Shown piece by piece: positions 1-4,872 of a stretch of 5,552 nt of DNA. The position numbers and the translations under genes were made by a program. Under the pieces are notes generated by a model. It had not been told where the DNA came from. It saw nothing but the letters and a program-made list of their open reading frames with translations, and searched no databases. Each line of letters starts with the position of its first letter. Position 1 is the first letter of the stretch. The stretch is from Brevundimonas sp. UBA986 (GTDB lineage: Bacteria > Pseudomonadota > Alphaproteobacteria > Caulobacterales > Caulobacteraceae). The stretch is taken from contig DBBK01000274.1 of the NCBI GenBank assembly GCA_002292165.1, forward strand, positions 1-5,552, written 5' to 3'.

Positions 1-1
1 C

Positions 2-826
2 GAGGCCGAGGCCGCCGCCGAGGCGATCGACGCCGACGTCATGCTGGAAGGCGCGACCTATTCCATCCTCGAGGAGGATGAGGACAAGGGCATCTGGCGT
101 ATCGACGCCTTCCCCACGACGGACGAGGAGGCGGCCGGGATCCAGGCGCGGCTGGCCGATCATCCGGGCGTGACGGTGACGGTCGAGGTCCTGGCCGACG
201 CCGACTGGCTGGCCATGTCGCTGTCGGGACTGCCGCCGGTGAAGGCCGGAAGGTTCTTCGTCTATGGGGCGCATGACCAGGGTCTGGTGCCCGCCAGCGC
301 GGTGGCCCTGAAGATCGACGCGGGCGCCGCCTTCGGCACCGGCCACCACGGCACGACGGTCGGCTGTCTGCTGGCCTATGACGAACTGCTCAAGCGCGAG
401 AAGTTCGAACGCGTTCTGGACGTCGGCTGCGGTACGGGCGTGCTGGCCATCGCGGCGGCCAAGACCGGCAGCCGCATCGCCGTCGGCACGGACATCGACG
501 GCCCCTCGGTCCGCATCGCCAATGAGAACGCCAAACTCAATCAGGCCAAGGCGCGCTTCGTCCACGCCTCGGGTCTGAACGACCAGATGGTGCGCAAGGA
601 TGGGCCTTACGATCTGGTCTTCGCCAATATCCTGGCCCCGCCGCTGGTGGCCCTGTCGCAGGACATCAAGCTGGCGCTGCGCCTCGGCGGGGTGGCCATC
701 CTGTCCGGCCTGCTGCGGACGCAGGAGCGGCGGGTGACGGCGGCCTATCTGTCCAAGGGATTCCGGCTGGAGCGGCGCATCCATCGCGACGCCTGGAGCG
801 CCCTGGTGCTGCGCCGGATGGGTTAA
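2..826 (+). CDS. prmA: Ribosomal protein L11 methyltransferase (PrmA), 5' end missing
   Basis: PrmA is a cytoplasmic SAM-dependent enzyme that methylates lysine and N-terminal amino groups of ribosomal protein L11. The frame is open from base 2, and 13 codons precede the first visible ATG at 41. The family has an N-terminal substrate-binding domain, so the true start probably lies before the window and ATG 41 is internal. Numbering from that ATG, residues 1-90 are the rest of the N-terminal domain and linker. AFGTGHHGTT (97-106) is the characteristic PrmA loop. VLDVGCGTG (125-133) is SAM motif I, TDID (150-153) the acidic end of strand 2, and NIL (196-198) sits where related methyltransferases carry NPP. 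The visible 274 residues are close to the usual family length of about 290, so little is missing. The C-terminus is intact, ending in TAA. Assignment to the family is firm; the methylated residues are known only from E. coli. Confidence 0.95.
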   Translation, partial: EAEAAAEAIDADVMLEGATYSILEEDEDKGIWRIDAFPTTDEEAAGIQARLADHPGVTVTVEVLADADWLAMSLSGLPPVKAGRFFVYGAHDQGLVPASAVALKIDAGAAFGTGHHGTTVGCLLAYDELLKREKFERVLDVGCGTGVLAIAAAKTGSRIAVGTDIDGPSVRIANENAKLNQAKARFVHASGLNDQMVRKDGPYDLVFANILAPPLVALSQDIKLALRLGGVAILSGLLRTQERRVTAAYLSKGFRLERRIHRDAWSALVLRRMG

Positions 827-882
827 CAGGACGCTCCCTGGGGAACTCCCGCCGTCAGGGGCCGTTTCGGGGGCTTAGTGGC

Positions 883-890
883 GGGAGGAA
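883..890 (+). promoter_or_regulatory. Strong ribosome binding site for the 895 gene
   Basis: GGGAGGAA lies 4 bases before the ATG at 895 (GGAGG core 6 bases away). This is close to the ideal Shine-Dalgarno sequence and fixes the start of the downstream membrane protein. The rest of the 68-base gap after prmA shows no promoter or clear terminator. Confidence 0.75.
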
Positions 891-894
891 CCCC

Positions 895-1362
895 ATGACC
901 CAGTACGACCCCAAGCTTGATCCCATGCCCGGTTCGGGGCGGCCCCTGCCGGGCGAGCCGGTCTATACGGAGACCGTGATCGTGCGGCGCGAGTCCAACA
1001 CCGGCTGGTGGATCGCGGGCGGGCTGGCGATGGTGATCGGCATCGCCGTGTTCTGGATCCTGGCCTCGCGGGCGACAACGCCCACAGACGACACCGAGGC
1101 GCGGCTGGCGGAGGCCCAGGCCGCGCAGGCCGTGGCCCAGGCCCAGGCGTCGGCCGACGTGGCCGCCGTTCAGGGCCAGATTGCCGGCGGGCAGCAGAGC
1201 CTGGCCCTGGCGCGCGCCGACGCCGCCCGCGCCCAGGCCGAGGCCCAGCGCGCCGACAGCGAGGCCCGCGCGGCTGAGGCGCGCTCGGCTCCGCCCGCCG
1301 TCGTGACCCCCGCGCCGTCGAGCGGCGTGGCGGTGATCACCCCGACGTCGCCGCAGCCCTGA
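895..1362 (+). CDS. Membrane-anchored Ala-rich coiled-coil protein, function unknown
   Basis: I do not recognise a named family in this 155-residue protein. Residues 1-36 are hydrophilic with several prolines. Residues 39-58, beginning WWIAGGLAMV, form one clear transmembrane helix. Residues 65-131 are Ala/Gln/Glu/Arg-rich with a repeated AQA-type pattern, suggesting a long helix or coiled coil. Residues 132-155 are a flexible Pro/Thr/Ser tail. There is no N-terminal signal peptide with a cleavage site; the polar N-terminus followed by a single helix suggests an inner-membrane protein with the coiled coil either periplasmic or cytoplasmic, and the sequence does not settle which. The start is supported by a near-ideal ribosome binding site. 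It lies 68 bases after prmA and 51 before the DUF1489 gene, all on one strand. Base composition matches its neighbours. The Ala-rich region could give spurious matches to TolA-like or other coiled-coil proteins. Confidence 0.85.
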   Translation: MTQYDPKLDPMPGSGRPLPGEPVYTETVIVRRESNTGWWIAGGLAMVIGIAVFWILASRATTPTDDTEARLAEAQAAQAVAQAQASADVAAVQGQIAGGQQSLALARADAARAQAEAQRADSEARAAEARSAPPAVVTPAPSSGVAVITPTSPQP

Positions 1363-1413
1363 TCCAAAGGTCGCGCTTGCCCTGAAGGGGGCCTGAGGTG
1401 CTAGAGGCGCGTC

Positions 1414-1809
1414 ATGCCTCTGCACATGATCAAGCTCAGCGTCGGCGTGGACAACGTCGAATGGCTGGAGGAGCGCGCCCGCAAGGGGCCGCTGGTCGTC
1501 CACACCCGGATGACGCCCAAGCGGGCGGCCGAGATGGAGGACGGCGGCTCCCTCTACTGGGTGACCAAGGGCGTCATCCAGTGCCGCATGCCGATCACCG
1601 ACATCACCACGCGCGGCGAGGGCAAGGCCAGCGAATGCCTGATCACCCTGGCTCCCGAGGTGATCCGCACGGCCCCGCAGGCGCGGCGGCCGTTCCAGGG
1701 CTGGCGCTATCTGGAGCCGAAGGACGCGCCGGTCGATCTGACGACGATGGACGCGGGCGACCTGCCGGACGAGCTGGCGATCCAGCTGCGCGAGATGGGC
1801 GCCTGGTAG
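1414..1809 (+). CDS. DUF1489 family protein
   Basis: This 131-residue protein matches the DUF1489 family as I remember it: a short N-terminal LIKL-like segment (here MIKLSVGVDNVEWL, residues 5-18), an R-M-x-P-K-R-A-A-E motif (RMTPKRAAE, 33-41), DGGSLYWVTKG (44-54) and RRPFQGWRYLEPKDAP (91-106). The family is uncharacterised, widespread in Alphaproteobacteria and about 130-150 residues long, so this copy appears complete. It has no membrane segment or signal peptide and is probably cytoplasmic. The ATG at 1414 has a GAGG 6 bases upstream; a second ATG at 1426 would remove only four residues. The next gene starts 21 bases after the stop, suggesting co-transcription. No biochemical function is known to me, and the conserved basic and aromatic residues alone do not define one. 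Confidence 0.9.
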   Translation: MPLHMIKLSVGVDNVEWLEERARKGPLVVHTRMTPKRAAEMEDGGSLYWVTKGVIQCRMPITDITTRGEGKASECLITLAPEVIRTAPQARRPFQGWRYLEPKDAPVDLTTMDAGDLPDELAIQLREMGAW

Positions 1810-1830
1810 AAGCCGGGGTAAGGTGGGGGC

Positions 1831-2010
1831 ATGACCGACTACGCGGACTACGAAGTCATACTCGCCGTCCTTGAAACGGGCTTGCTCAAGGCGCGCGAAA
1901 ATCCGCGTCCGGGCGAGCCCTTGCCCGACGACAACTACGTGGCCTTTGTTGTTCTTCAGGAACTGCGCCGTGCGGGCTGGGATATCCGCAGGTCTCCTGA
2001 GGCTCGCTGA
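1831..2010 (+). CDS. Small hypothetical protein, 59 residues
   Basis: An ATG at 1831, preceded by AAGGTGGG (1820-1827), opens a 59-codon frame ending in TGA at 2008-2010, 13 bases before the VOC gene. The protein begins MTDYADYEVI and ends DIRRSPEAR. It is acidic at the N-terminus, has a likely helix around residues 7-22, a Pro/Gly-rich turn (residues 25-34), then a probable strand and helix (NYVAFVVLQELRRAGW, 35-50). I recognise no family. Good ribosome binding site, tight fit between its neighbours and a plausible soluble protein pattern argue that it is real. It uses several A/T-ending codons (ATA, GTT, CTT, AAT, GAA), which is less typical of this genome and could mean a younger or weakly expressed gene. 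Overlapping long frames on either strand here are low-complexity Arg-rich shadows. Confidence 0.72.
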   Translation: MTDYADYEVILAVLETGLLKARENPRPGEPLPDDNYVAFVVLQELRRAGWDIRRSPEAR

Positions 2011-2023
2011 AAAGGACTTCCGC

Positions 2024-2395
2024 ATGACCGCAACCTTCGGCCAGTGTTGCTATGTGACCGCCGTCCATGATGTGGCGGCGACGCAAGCCTATTTCGTGGA
2101 CAAGCTGGCGTTCGAGCCGCTGGACATCGACGCGCCGGGCTGGCGGTTCGTGCAGCGGGGCACGGCGCGGTTCGACATGGGCGAATGCATCGGCGTGCCC
2201 GAGGCGAAGACCCTGGGCGACCATTCGTGGATCGCGCGGATCTTCGTCGAGGGGCTGGACGACTATCACGCCGAGATCGCGCCGCGCGGGGCCGAGATCC
2301 TGAACGGGCCGACGGACAAGCCGTGGGGGCTGCGCGAGATGGCGGTGCGGACGCCGGACGGGCACCGGATCATGTTCTGCGAGGTGATCGGATAA
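2024..2395 (+). CDS. VOC superfamily (glyoxalase/bleomycin-resistance fold) protein
   Basis: The 123-residue product has the two beta-alpha-beta-beta-beta halves of the vicinal oxygen chelate superfamily. The first half spans about residues 7-58 (CCYVTAVHD, then YFVDKLAFEPL). The second spans about 67-121 (WIARIFVEGLDDYHAEIAPRG, then the closing RTPDGHRIMFCEV). The PDGH...E ending is the family's usual C-terminal strand with a glutamate at the common metal-ligand position (E120). The first ligand position, normally histidine, appears to be C9, so metal binding is uncertain. Members are lyases, dioxygenases or drug-binding proteins; substrate cannot be read from the sequence. The frame is open upstream to 1871, but ATG 2024 is chosen because AAAGGA lies 7 bases before it, the upstream part lacks family resemblance, and the preceding small gene ends at 2010. 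Its last 130 bases overlap a gene on the other strand. Confidence 0.88.
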   Translation: MTATFGQCCYVTAVHDVAATQAYFVDKLAFEPLDIDAPGWRFVQRGTARFDMGECIGVPEAKTLGDHSWIARIFVEGLDDYHAEIAPRGAEILNGPTDKPWGLREMAVRTPDGHRIMFCEVIG

Positions 2396-2616
2396 GGTGG
2401 CGGGGCGCCCCGACCCGCGATCTCCGCATCGACATCGGCGACCCGGGATTCGAGCATCGCAAGATAGGGCGCGCCGTATTGAGCCATCTTCTCGGGCGAG
2501 TATCCCCGGATGGCGACCTTGTAGCGCTCCACCTCGTCGACGAGCTGGGCTCTGAGCCGTTCGAGCTGGTTCAGGGTCAGGCTCTTTCGCTGCAGATGGG
2601 CGTTGACCTTATCCAT
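2266..2616 (-). CDS. Small helical protein, C-terminus antisense to VOC gene
   Basis: The minus-strand frame starts at ATG 2616, five bases after the TGA of the methyltransferase gene, so it is very likely co-transcribed and perhaps translationally coupled. A GGAG lies about 11 bases upstream, inside the end of that gene. The first 70 or so residues (from MDKVNAHLQRKSLTLNQLER) look like a real protein: charged, with two probable amphipathic helices (about 8-37 and 42-69, the second including EKMAQYGAPYLAMLESRVADVDAEI) and GC-ending codons. I do not recognise the family. Residues 75-116 are simply the antisense reading of the end of the VOC gene and are rich in Pro, Ser and Arg, with no clear fold. 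Either the protein truly has this tail or an ancestral stop near base 2395 was lost. The N-terminal part is the confident portion. Confidence 0.65.
   Translation of the reverse strand: MDKVNAHLQRKSLTLNQLERLRAQLVDEVERYKVAIRGYSPEKMAQYGAPYLAMLESRVADVDAEIAGRGAPPPYPITSQNMIRCPSGVRTAISRSPHGLSVGPFRISAPRGAISA
2401..2412. repeat. Perfect 12-bp GC palindrome between convergent genes
   Basis: CGGGGCGCCCCG begins 5 bases after the VOC stop codon. As RNA it could fold only into a short GC-rich stem with a four-base loop, and no T-run follows in the + direction. It might help end the + transcript, but it also lies inside the C-terminal part of the minus-strand small gene, so coding constraint may explain it. 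Confidence 0.35.
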
Positions 2617-2621
2617 GAGAC

Positions 2622-3389
2622 TCAGAGCTCCAGCCCCGCCTCGCCCCTGAGAATCGCCTCGGCTTCGGGGGTGTGTTTGGCGCCGGATCGGTCGTGGAGG
2701 ATCAGGGCGGGGAGGAGCTTCAGCGGGGCGCGGCCGGTGCGGACGGCCTGGACGAGGACGCGTTTGGCGGGCTGATCGGCGAAAGGCTGGATGGGCAGGA
2801 TGGTGAAGGACCCCGCCTTTTCGCCCAGGGTGGACAAAATGTCCGCCAGACGGTCGGCGCGGTGAATCATCAGGATCTTGCCGTTTTCACGCACGGCCTT
2901 GAGCAGGATCGACGACCAGGCGGCGAGGCCGTCGTCGGCGATCCAGGCGTCGCGCTTGCCGGGCGCCGGAGCGCGCAGGGCCCCCGCGTCGTCGAAGAAG
3001 GGCGGGTTGGAGGCGGCCCAGTCGAAGGGCTTCAGATCCAGCGGCCGGAAGCCGTCGGCGACGTCGCCCGTCAGGACGGTCATGCGGCCCCCAAACCCGT
3101 TCAGGGCGGCGTTTTCGCGGGCGAGGGCAGCGGCTGTGGGATCGCGCTCCAGCCCGGTCAGCAGGGCCTCCGGACGGCGGGCGGCGACCTGGGTCAGGAC
3201 GGCGCCGGCGCCGCAGCCGGCCTCGAAGACGCGGTCTCCCGGCTTCGCATTGACGGCGGCCGCGAGGAGGGCGGCGTCCATTCCGGCGCGGTAGCCGCTC
3301 ACCGGCTGGCGCAGCCGGACGCGACCGCCCAGCAGGGCGCTTTCGGCGACCTCCGTTCCCGGGGATTCCGATGTCAATACGGACGTCAC
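2622..3389 (-). CDS. COG4123-type methyltransferase (TrmN6/YfiC-like, tRNA adenine-N6)
   Basis: This is a class I SAM-dependent methyltransferase of the type that in E. coli (YfiC/TrmN6) methylates N6 of adenine 37 in tRNA-Val. From the proposed start, LLGGRVRLRQPVSGYRAGMDAALLA (19-43) is the family's N-terminal block, VFEAGCGAGAV (54-64) is SAM motif I, ER (81-82) ends strand 2, and NPPFF (128-132) is the catalytic N-P-P-F/Y motif of N6-adenine methyltransferases. HRADRL (176-181) and PFADQPAKRVLV (202-213) are typical of the C-terminal half. The 255-residue length fits the family. The long frame continues antisense through the polyprenyl synthase gene, so the start must lie downstream of that. 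GTG 3389 is the best choice, with TTG 3377 as an alternative; neither has a strong ribosome binding site. The family is firm, but the actual RNA target in this organism is inferred. Confidence 0.88.
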   Translation of the reverse strand: MTSVLTSESPGTEVAESALLGGRVRLRQPVSGYRAGMDAALLAAAVNAKPGDRVFEAGCGAGAVLTQVAARRPEALLTGLERDPTAAALARENAALNGFGGRMTVLTGDVADGFRPLDLKPFDWAASNPPFFDDAGALRAPAPGKRDAWIADDGLAAWSSILLKAVRENGKILMIHRADRLADILSTLGEKAGSFTILPIQPFADQPAKRVLVQAVRTGRAPLKLLPALILHDRSGAKHTPEAEAILRGEAGLEL

Positions 3390-3507
3390 GCGGCTTGACC
3401 CATCATGGCCCGACCACCATTGTCCCGCCAATCGGCCCGTCGCAAGACGGGACGACTTCTGACGGGCGTTTCCCCCCTTTGACGCCCGGGTTTCGAAAGA
3501 GTTTTGC
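3390..3507. promoter_or_regulatory. Divergent intergenic region between methyltransferase and ispB
   Basis: These 118 bases must hold the promoters for both divergent genes. On the + strand TTGACC (3395-3400) and CATTGT (3418-3423) are separated by 17 bases and could be a sigma-70-type promoter for ispB; the -10 match is weak. Downstream, CCCGTC (3436-3441) and GACGGG (3446-3451) form a perfect 6-bp stem closed by a GCAA tetraloop. CGGGCGT (3463-3469) and ACGCCCG (3482-3488) form a 7-bp stem around a pyrimidine-rich 12-base loop. Both hairpins would fall in the 5' leader of ispB. No known riboswitch class is evident. Confidence 0.4.
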
Positions 3508-4542
3508 GTGGACGCCGTCACCCTGACCTCCGACCGGCCCTCTGACGGGCGCAGCGCCCGGCCGACGGGCGACGTCGAGGCCCTGGCGCGTCTGGCCCAG
3601 GCCGACATGGCTGCCGTCGACGCCCTGATCATCGACCGGATGCAGTCCGACGTGCCGGTGATTCCGCTGCTGGCCGAACATATCGTGGCGGCGGGCGGCA
3701 AGCGGATGCGGCCCCTGATCACCGTGGCGGCCGCCCGGGCGGCGGCGGGATCGATCGAGCATCCGCTGAAGCTGGCGGCGGCGGTCGAGTTCATCCACAC
3801 CGCCACCCTGCTGCACGACGATGTGGTGGACGGCTCGGAGCGCCGGCGCGGCAAGGTCGCGGCCCATTTGATCTGGGGCTCGGCGACGAGCGTGCTGGTC
3901 GGCGACTTCCTGTTCGCGCGGGCGTTCGAACTGATGGTCGAGACCGGCCAGATGCGGGCCCTGGGCATTCTGGCGCGGGCCTCCAGCGTGATCGCCGCGG
4001 GGGAGGTGCTGCAGTTGACGCGCGCCCACGACCTGAACCTGGACCGCGACACCTATCTGCAGATCATCTCGGCCAAGACCGCCGAACTGTTCGCCGCAGC
4101 GGCCGAAGCCGGGGCGGTGGGCGCGGGCGCCGACGACGCGGCCGTGGCGGCCCTGCGGTCCTATGGGCTGAACCTGGGTCTGGCCTTCCAGCTGGCCGAC
4201 GACGCGCTCGACTACGGCGGCTCCAGCGAGGCCCTGGGCAAGAACGCCGGCGACGACTTCCGCGAAGGCAAGGTGACCCTGCCGCTGCTGCTGGCCATGG
4301 CCAAGACCAAGGGGCGCGAGGACGCCTTCTGGGACCGGACCATCACCAAGGGCGAGCGCACCGAGGACGACTTCCGCCGGGCGCGCGAACTGATCATCGG
4401 CACGGGATCGGTGACGGCGACCCTGGACGCGGCCGGCGACTATGCCGATGCGGCCAAGGCGGCCCTGAGGGTTCTGCCCAAGAGCGACTGGCGCGATGCG
4501 CTGGATCAGCTGGCCGACTTCGCGGTCAGTCGCGCGGCCTGA
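3508..4542 (+). CDS. ispB: Long-chain polyprenyl diphosphate synthase (octaprenyl/decaprenyl type)
   Basis: This trans-isoprenyl diphosphate synthase condenses isopentenyl diphosphate onto an allylic primer to make the side chain of ubiquinone. GGKRMRP (63-69) binds isopentenyl diphosphate. FIHTATLLHDDVVDGSERRRG (95-115) contains the first aspartate-rich motif, D104-D108. KTAELF (190-195) precedes the second motif, DDALD (231-235). The alanine at position 99, five before the first aspartate, and the whole block resemble E. coli IspB, which argues for a long product rather than farnesyl or geranylgeranyl diphosphate. Caulobacterales generally make ubiquinone-10, so the product is probably C50, though chain length cannot be read with certainty. 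The 344-residue length is slightly above the usual 320-340 because of a Pro/Arg/Ser-rich extension of about 20 residues. The start is GTG with AAGAG 6 bases upstream. It is divergent from the methyltransferase gene and converges on a minus-strand pair. Confidence 0.93.
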   Translation: MDAVTLTSDRPSDGRSARPTGDVEALARLAQADMAAVDALIIDRMQSDVPVIPLLAEHIVAAGGKRMRPLITVAAARAAAGSIEHPLKLAAAVEFIHTATLLHDDVVDGSERRRGKVAAHLIWGSATSVLVGDFLFARAFELMVETGQMRALGILARASSVIAAGEVLQLTRAHDLNLDRDTYLQIISAKTAELFAAAAEAGAVGAGADDAAVAALRSYGLNLGLAFQLADDALDYGGSSEALGKNAGDDFREGKVTLPLLLAMAKTKGREDAFWDRTITKGERTEDDFRRARELIIGTGSVTATLDAAGDYADAAKAALRVLPKSDWRDALDQLADFAVSRAA

Positions 4543-4597
4543 AGGCAAGGCTGGAGCCGTAAGGCCCGCCGCCTGAGGGTTGCTAAACGAAAGATGG

Positions 4598-4616
4598 CCG
4601 GGCCGCTCGGGCCCGG
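4598..4616. terminator. GC-rich hairpin after ispB
   Basis: CCGGGCC (4598-4604) pairs perfectly with GGCCCGG (4610-4616) around a 5-base loop. It lies 56 bases after the ispB stop. No T-run follows on the + strand; on the minus strand the next bases read CCATCTTTCGTTT, a weak T-rich stretch, so it may serve the minus-strand small gene better. A bidirectional role in this convergent gap is plausible. Confidence 0.5.
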
Positions 4617-4634
4617 TGAATGGATGCGGAAAGG

Positions 4635-4664
4635 CGCGGCCTTCAGGTCAGCCTGAGGACCGCG
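4635..4664. terminator. Long imperfect hairpin across the stop of the small minus-strand gene
   Basis: CGCGG (4635-4639) pairs with CCGCG (4660-4664), then after one C/A mismatch CTTCAGG (4641-4647) pairs with CCTGAGG (4652-4658), including one T/G wobble, around the loop TCAG. That is 12 pairs in 30 bases, spanning the stop codon (4643-4645) of the minus-strand gene. It has no T-run on either side. It may act with the hairpin at 4598-4616 to separate the convergent transcripts. Confidence 0.4.
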
Positions 4665-4771
4665 TGGGCGATCTCGCGCCAGAAGACGCCGCAGACCATG
4701 CCGGCCGCCAACAGTCCCGCCGCCGAGACGAGCGAGAAGGGGTGACGCACCTGAGGATCCTGATGGACCAT
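4643..4771 (-). CDS. Small single-pass membrane protein, 42 residues
   Basis: The ATG at 4771 is preceded by AGGGAGG (4777-4783) at 5 bases, one of the best ribosome binding sites in the window, and opens a 42-codon frame. The product begins MVHQDPQVRH. Residues 12-31 (FSLVSAAGLLAAGMVCGVFW) are hydrophobic and rich in small residues, a single transmembrane helix. The tail REIAHAVLRLT is basic and amphipathic. An in-frame ATG at 4834 would add 21 residues but has no good ribosome binding site and would run through a strong inverted repeat, so the shorter form is preferred. I recognise no family. The gene lies 101 bases downstream of the aminotransferase on the same strand, separated by strong hairpins. 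It could be a small regulatory or structural membrane protein; nothing shows which. Confidence 0.65.
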   Translation of the reverse strand: MVHQDPQVRHPFSLVSAAGLLAAGMVCGVFWREIAHAVLRLT

Positions 4772-4776
4772 GTCAG

Positions 4777-4783
4777 CCTCCCT
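4777..4783 (-). promoter_or_regulatory. Strong ribosome binding site deciding the 42-residue gene's start
   Basis: On the minus strand AGGGAGG lies 5 bases before ATG 4771. It is separated by a single base from the stem-loop at 4785-4806, so folding of that stem could influence access to it. Confidence 0.7.
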
Positions 4784-4784
4784 G

Positions 4785-4806
4785 CGGGGGCGTTGAATCG
4801 CCCCCG
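4785..4806 (-). repeat. Perfect 8-bp stem-loop beside the ribosome binding site
   Basis: CGGGGGCG (4785-4792) and CGCCCCCG (4799-4806) are perfect inverted repeats around a 6-base loop that contains GAATC, a GANTC site (the CcrM methylation target in Caulobacter-type bacteria). In the minus-strand transcript the stem ends one base before the ribosome binding site of the 42-residue gene. It could be a leader hairpin that modulates translation, or part of a terminator read from upstream; the sequence alone does not decide. Confidence 0.6.
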
Positions 4807-4812
4807 AACACA

Positions 4813-4829
4813 TTAACCCGGAGGTTAAC
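4813..4829. promoter_or_regulatory. TTAACC palindrome, possible operator
   Basis: TTAACC (4813-4818) and GGTTAA (4823-4828) form a perfect dyad around CGGA. It is an unusually A/T-rich patch in this GC-rich window and lies upstream of the 42-residue minus-strand gene. It also reads as TTAA, 8 bases, TTAAC, which resembles the CtrA site of Caulobacter (TTAA, 7 bases, TTAAC) but with one base too many between the half-sites. Operator function is inference. Confidence 0.3.
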
Positions 4830-4843
4830 GCCATTCAGGCTGA

Positions 4844-4866
4844 ACGCAAAGCGTGGCGCTTTGCGT
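4844..4866 (-). terminator. Perfect 10-bp hairpin after the aminotransferase gene
   Basis: ACGCAAAGCG (4844-4853) and CGCTTTGCGT (4857-4866) are perfect inverted repeats around a three-base loop, 6 bases past the aminotransferase stop codon in the direction of transcription. Position and stability fit a transcription terminator. The following minus-strand bases are TTCAGCCTGAAT, with no real T-run, so termination may be partial and allow some readthrough into the small membrane-protein gene. Confidence 0.65.
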
Positions 4867-4872
4867 GCGAAA

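Noticed and set aside
1398..1874. 158-codon + strand frame overlapping the DUF1489 gene
   Set aside because: It is a shifted reading of the DUF1489 gene, Arg/Gly/Asp-rich and without a family pattern, whereas the 1414 frame matches DUF1489 motifs.
823..2025. 400-codon open frame on the minus strand
   Set aside because: It runs antisense through three supported + strand genes, is rich in Arg, Gly, His and Leu with no recognisable domain, and has the look of a GC-rich shadow frame.
2185..2775. 196-codon + strand frame across the VOC 3' end and the minus-strand small gene
   Set aside because: It joins an out-of-frame VOC reading to antisense sequence; no domain and no ribosome binding site of note.
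2673..3398. 241-codon + strand frame
   Set aside because: Antisense to the methyltransferase gene, low-complexity Gly/Gln/Arg/Val composition and no family resemblance.
3403..4548. 381-codon minus-strand frame, and the extension of the methyltransferase frame up to 4052
   Set aside because: Both are antisense to the well-conserved polyprenyl synthase gene. Only the part of the second frame downstream of about 3389 resembles a protein family.
4580..4816. 78-codon + strand frame in the gap after ispB
   Set aside because: It is antisense to the 42-residue gene with its strong ribosome binding site, and its composition looks random.
4772..4834. Upstream ATG at 4834 as the start of the small membrane protein
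   Set aside because: It lacks a good ribosome binding site, the added residues are not protein-like, and the segment includes the inverted repeats.
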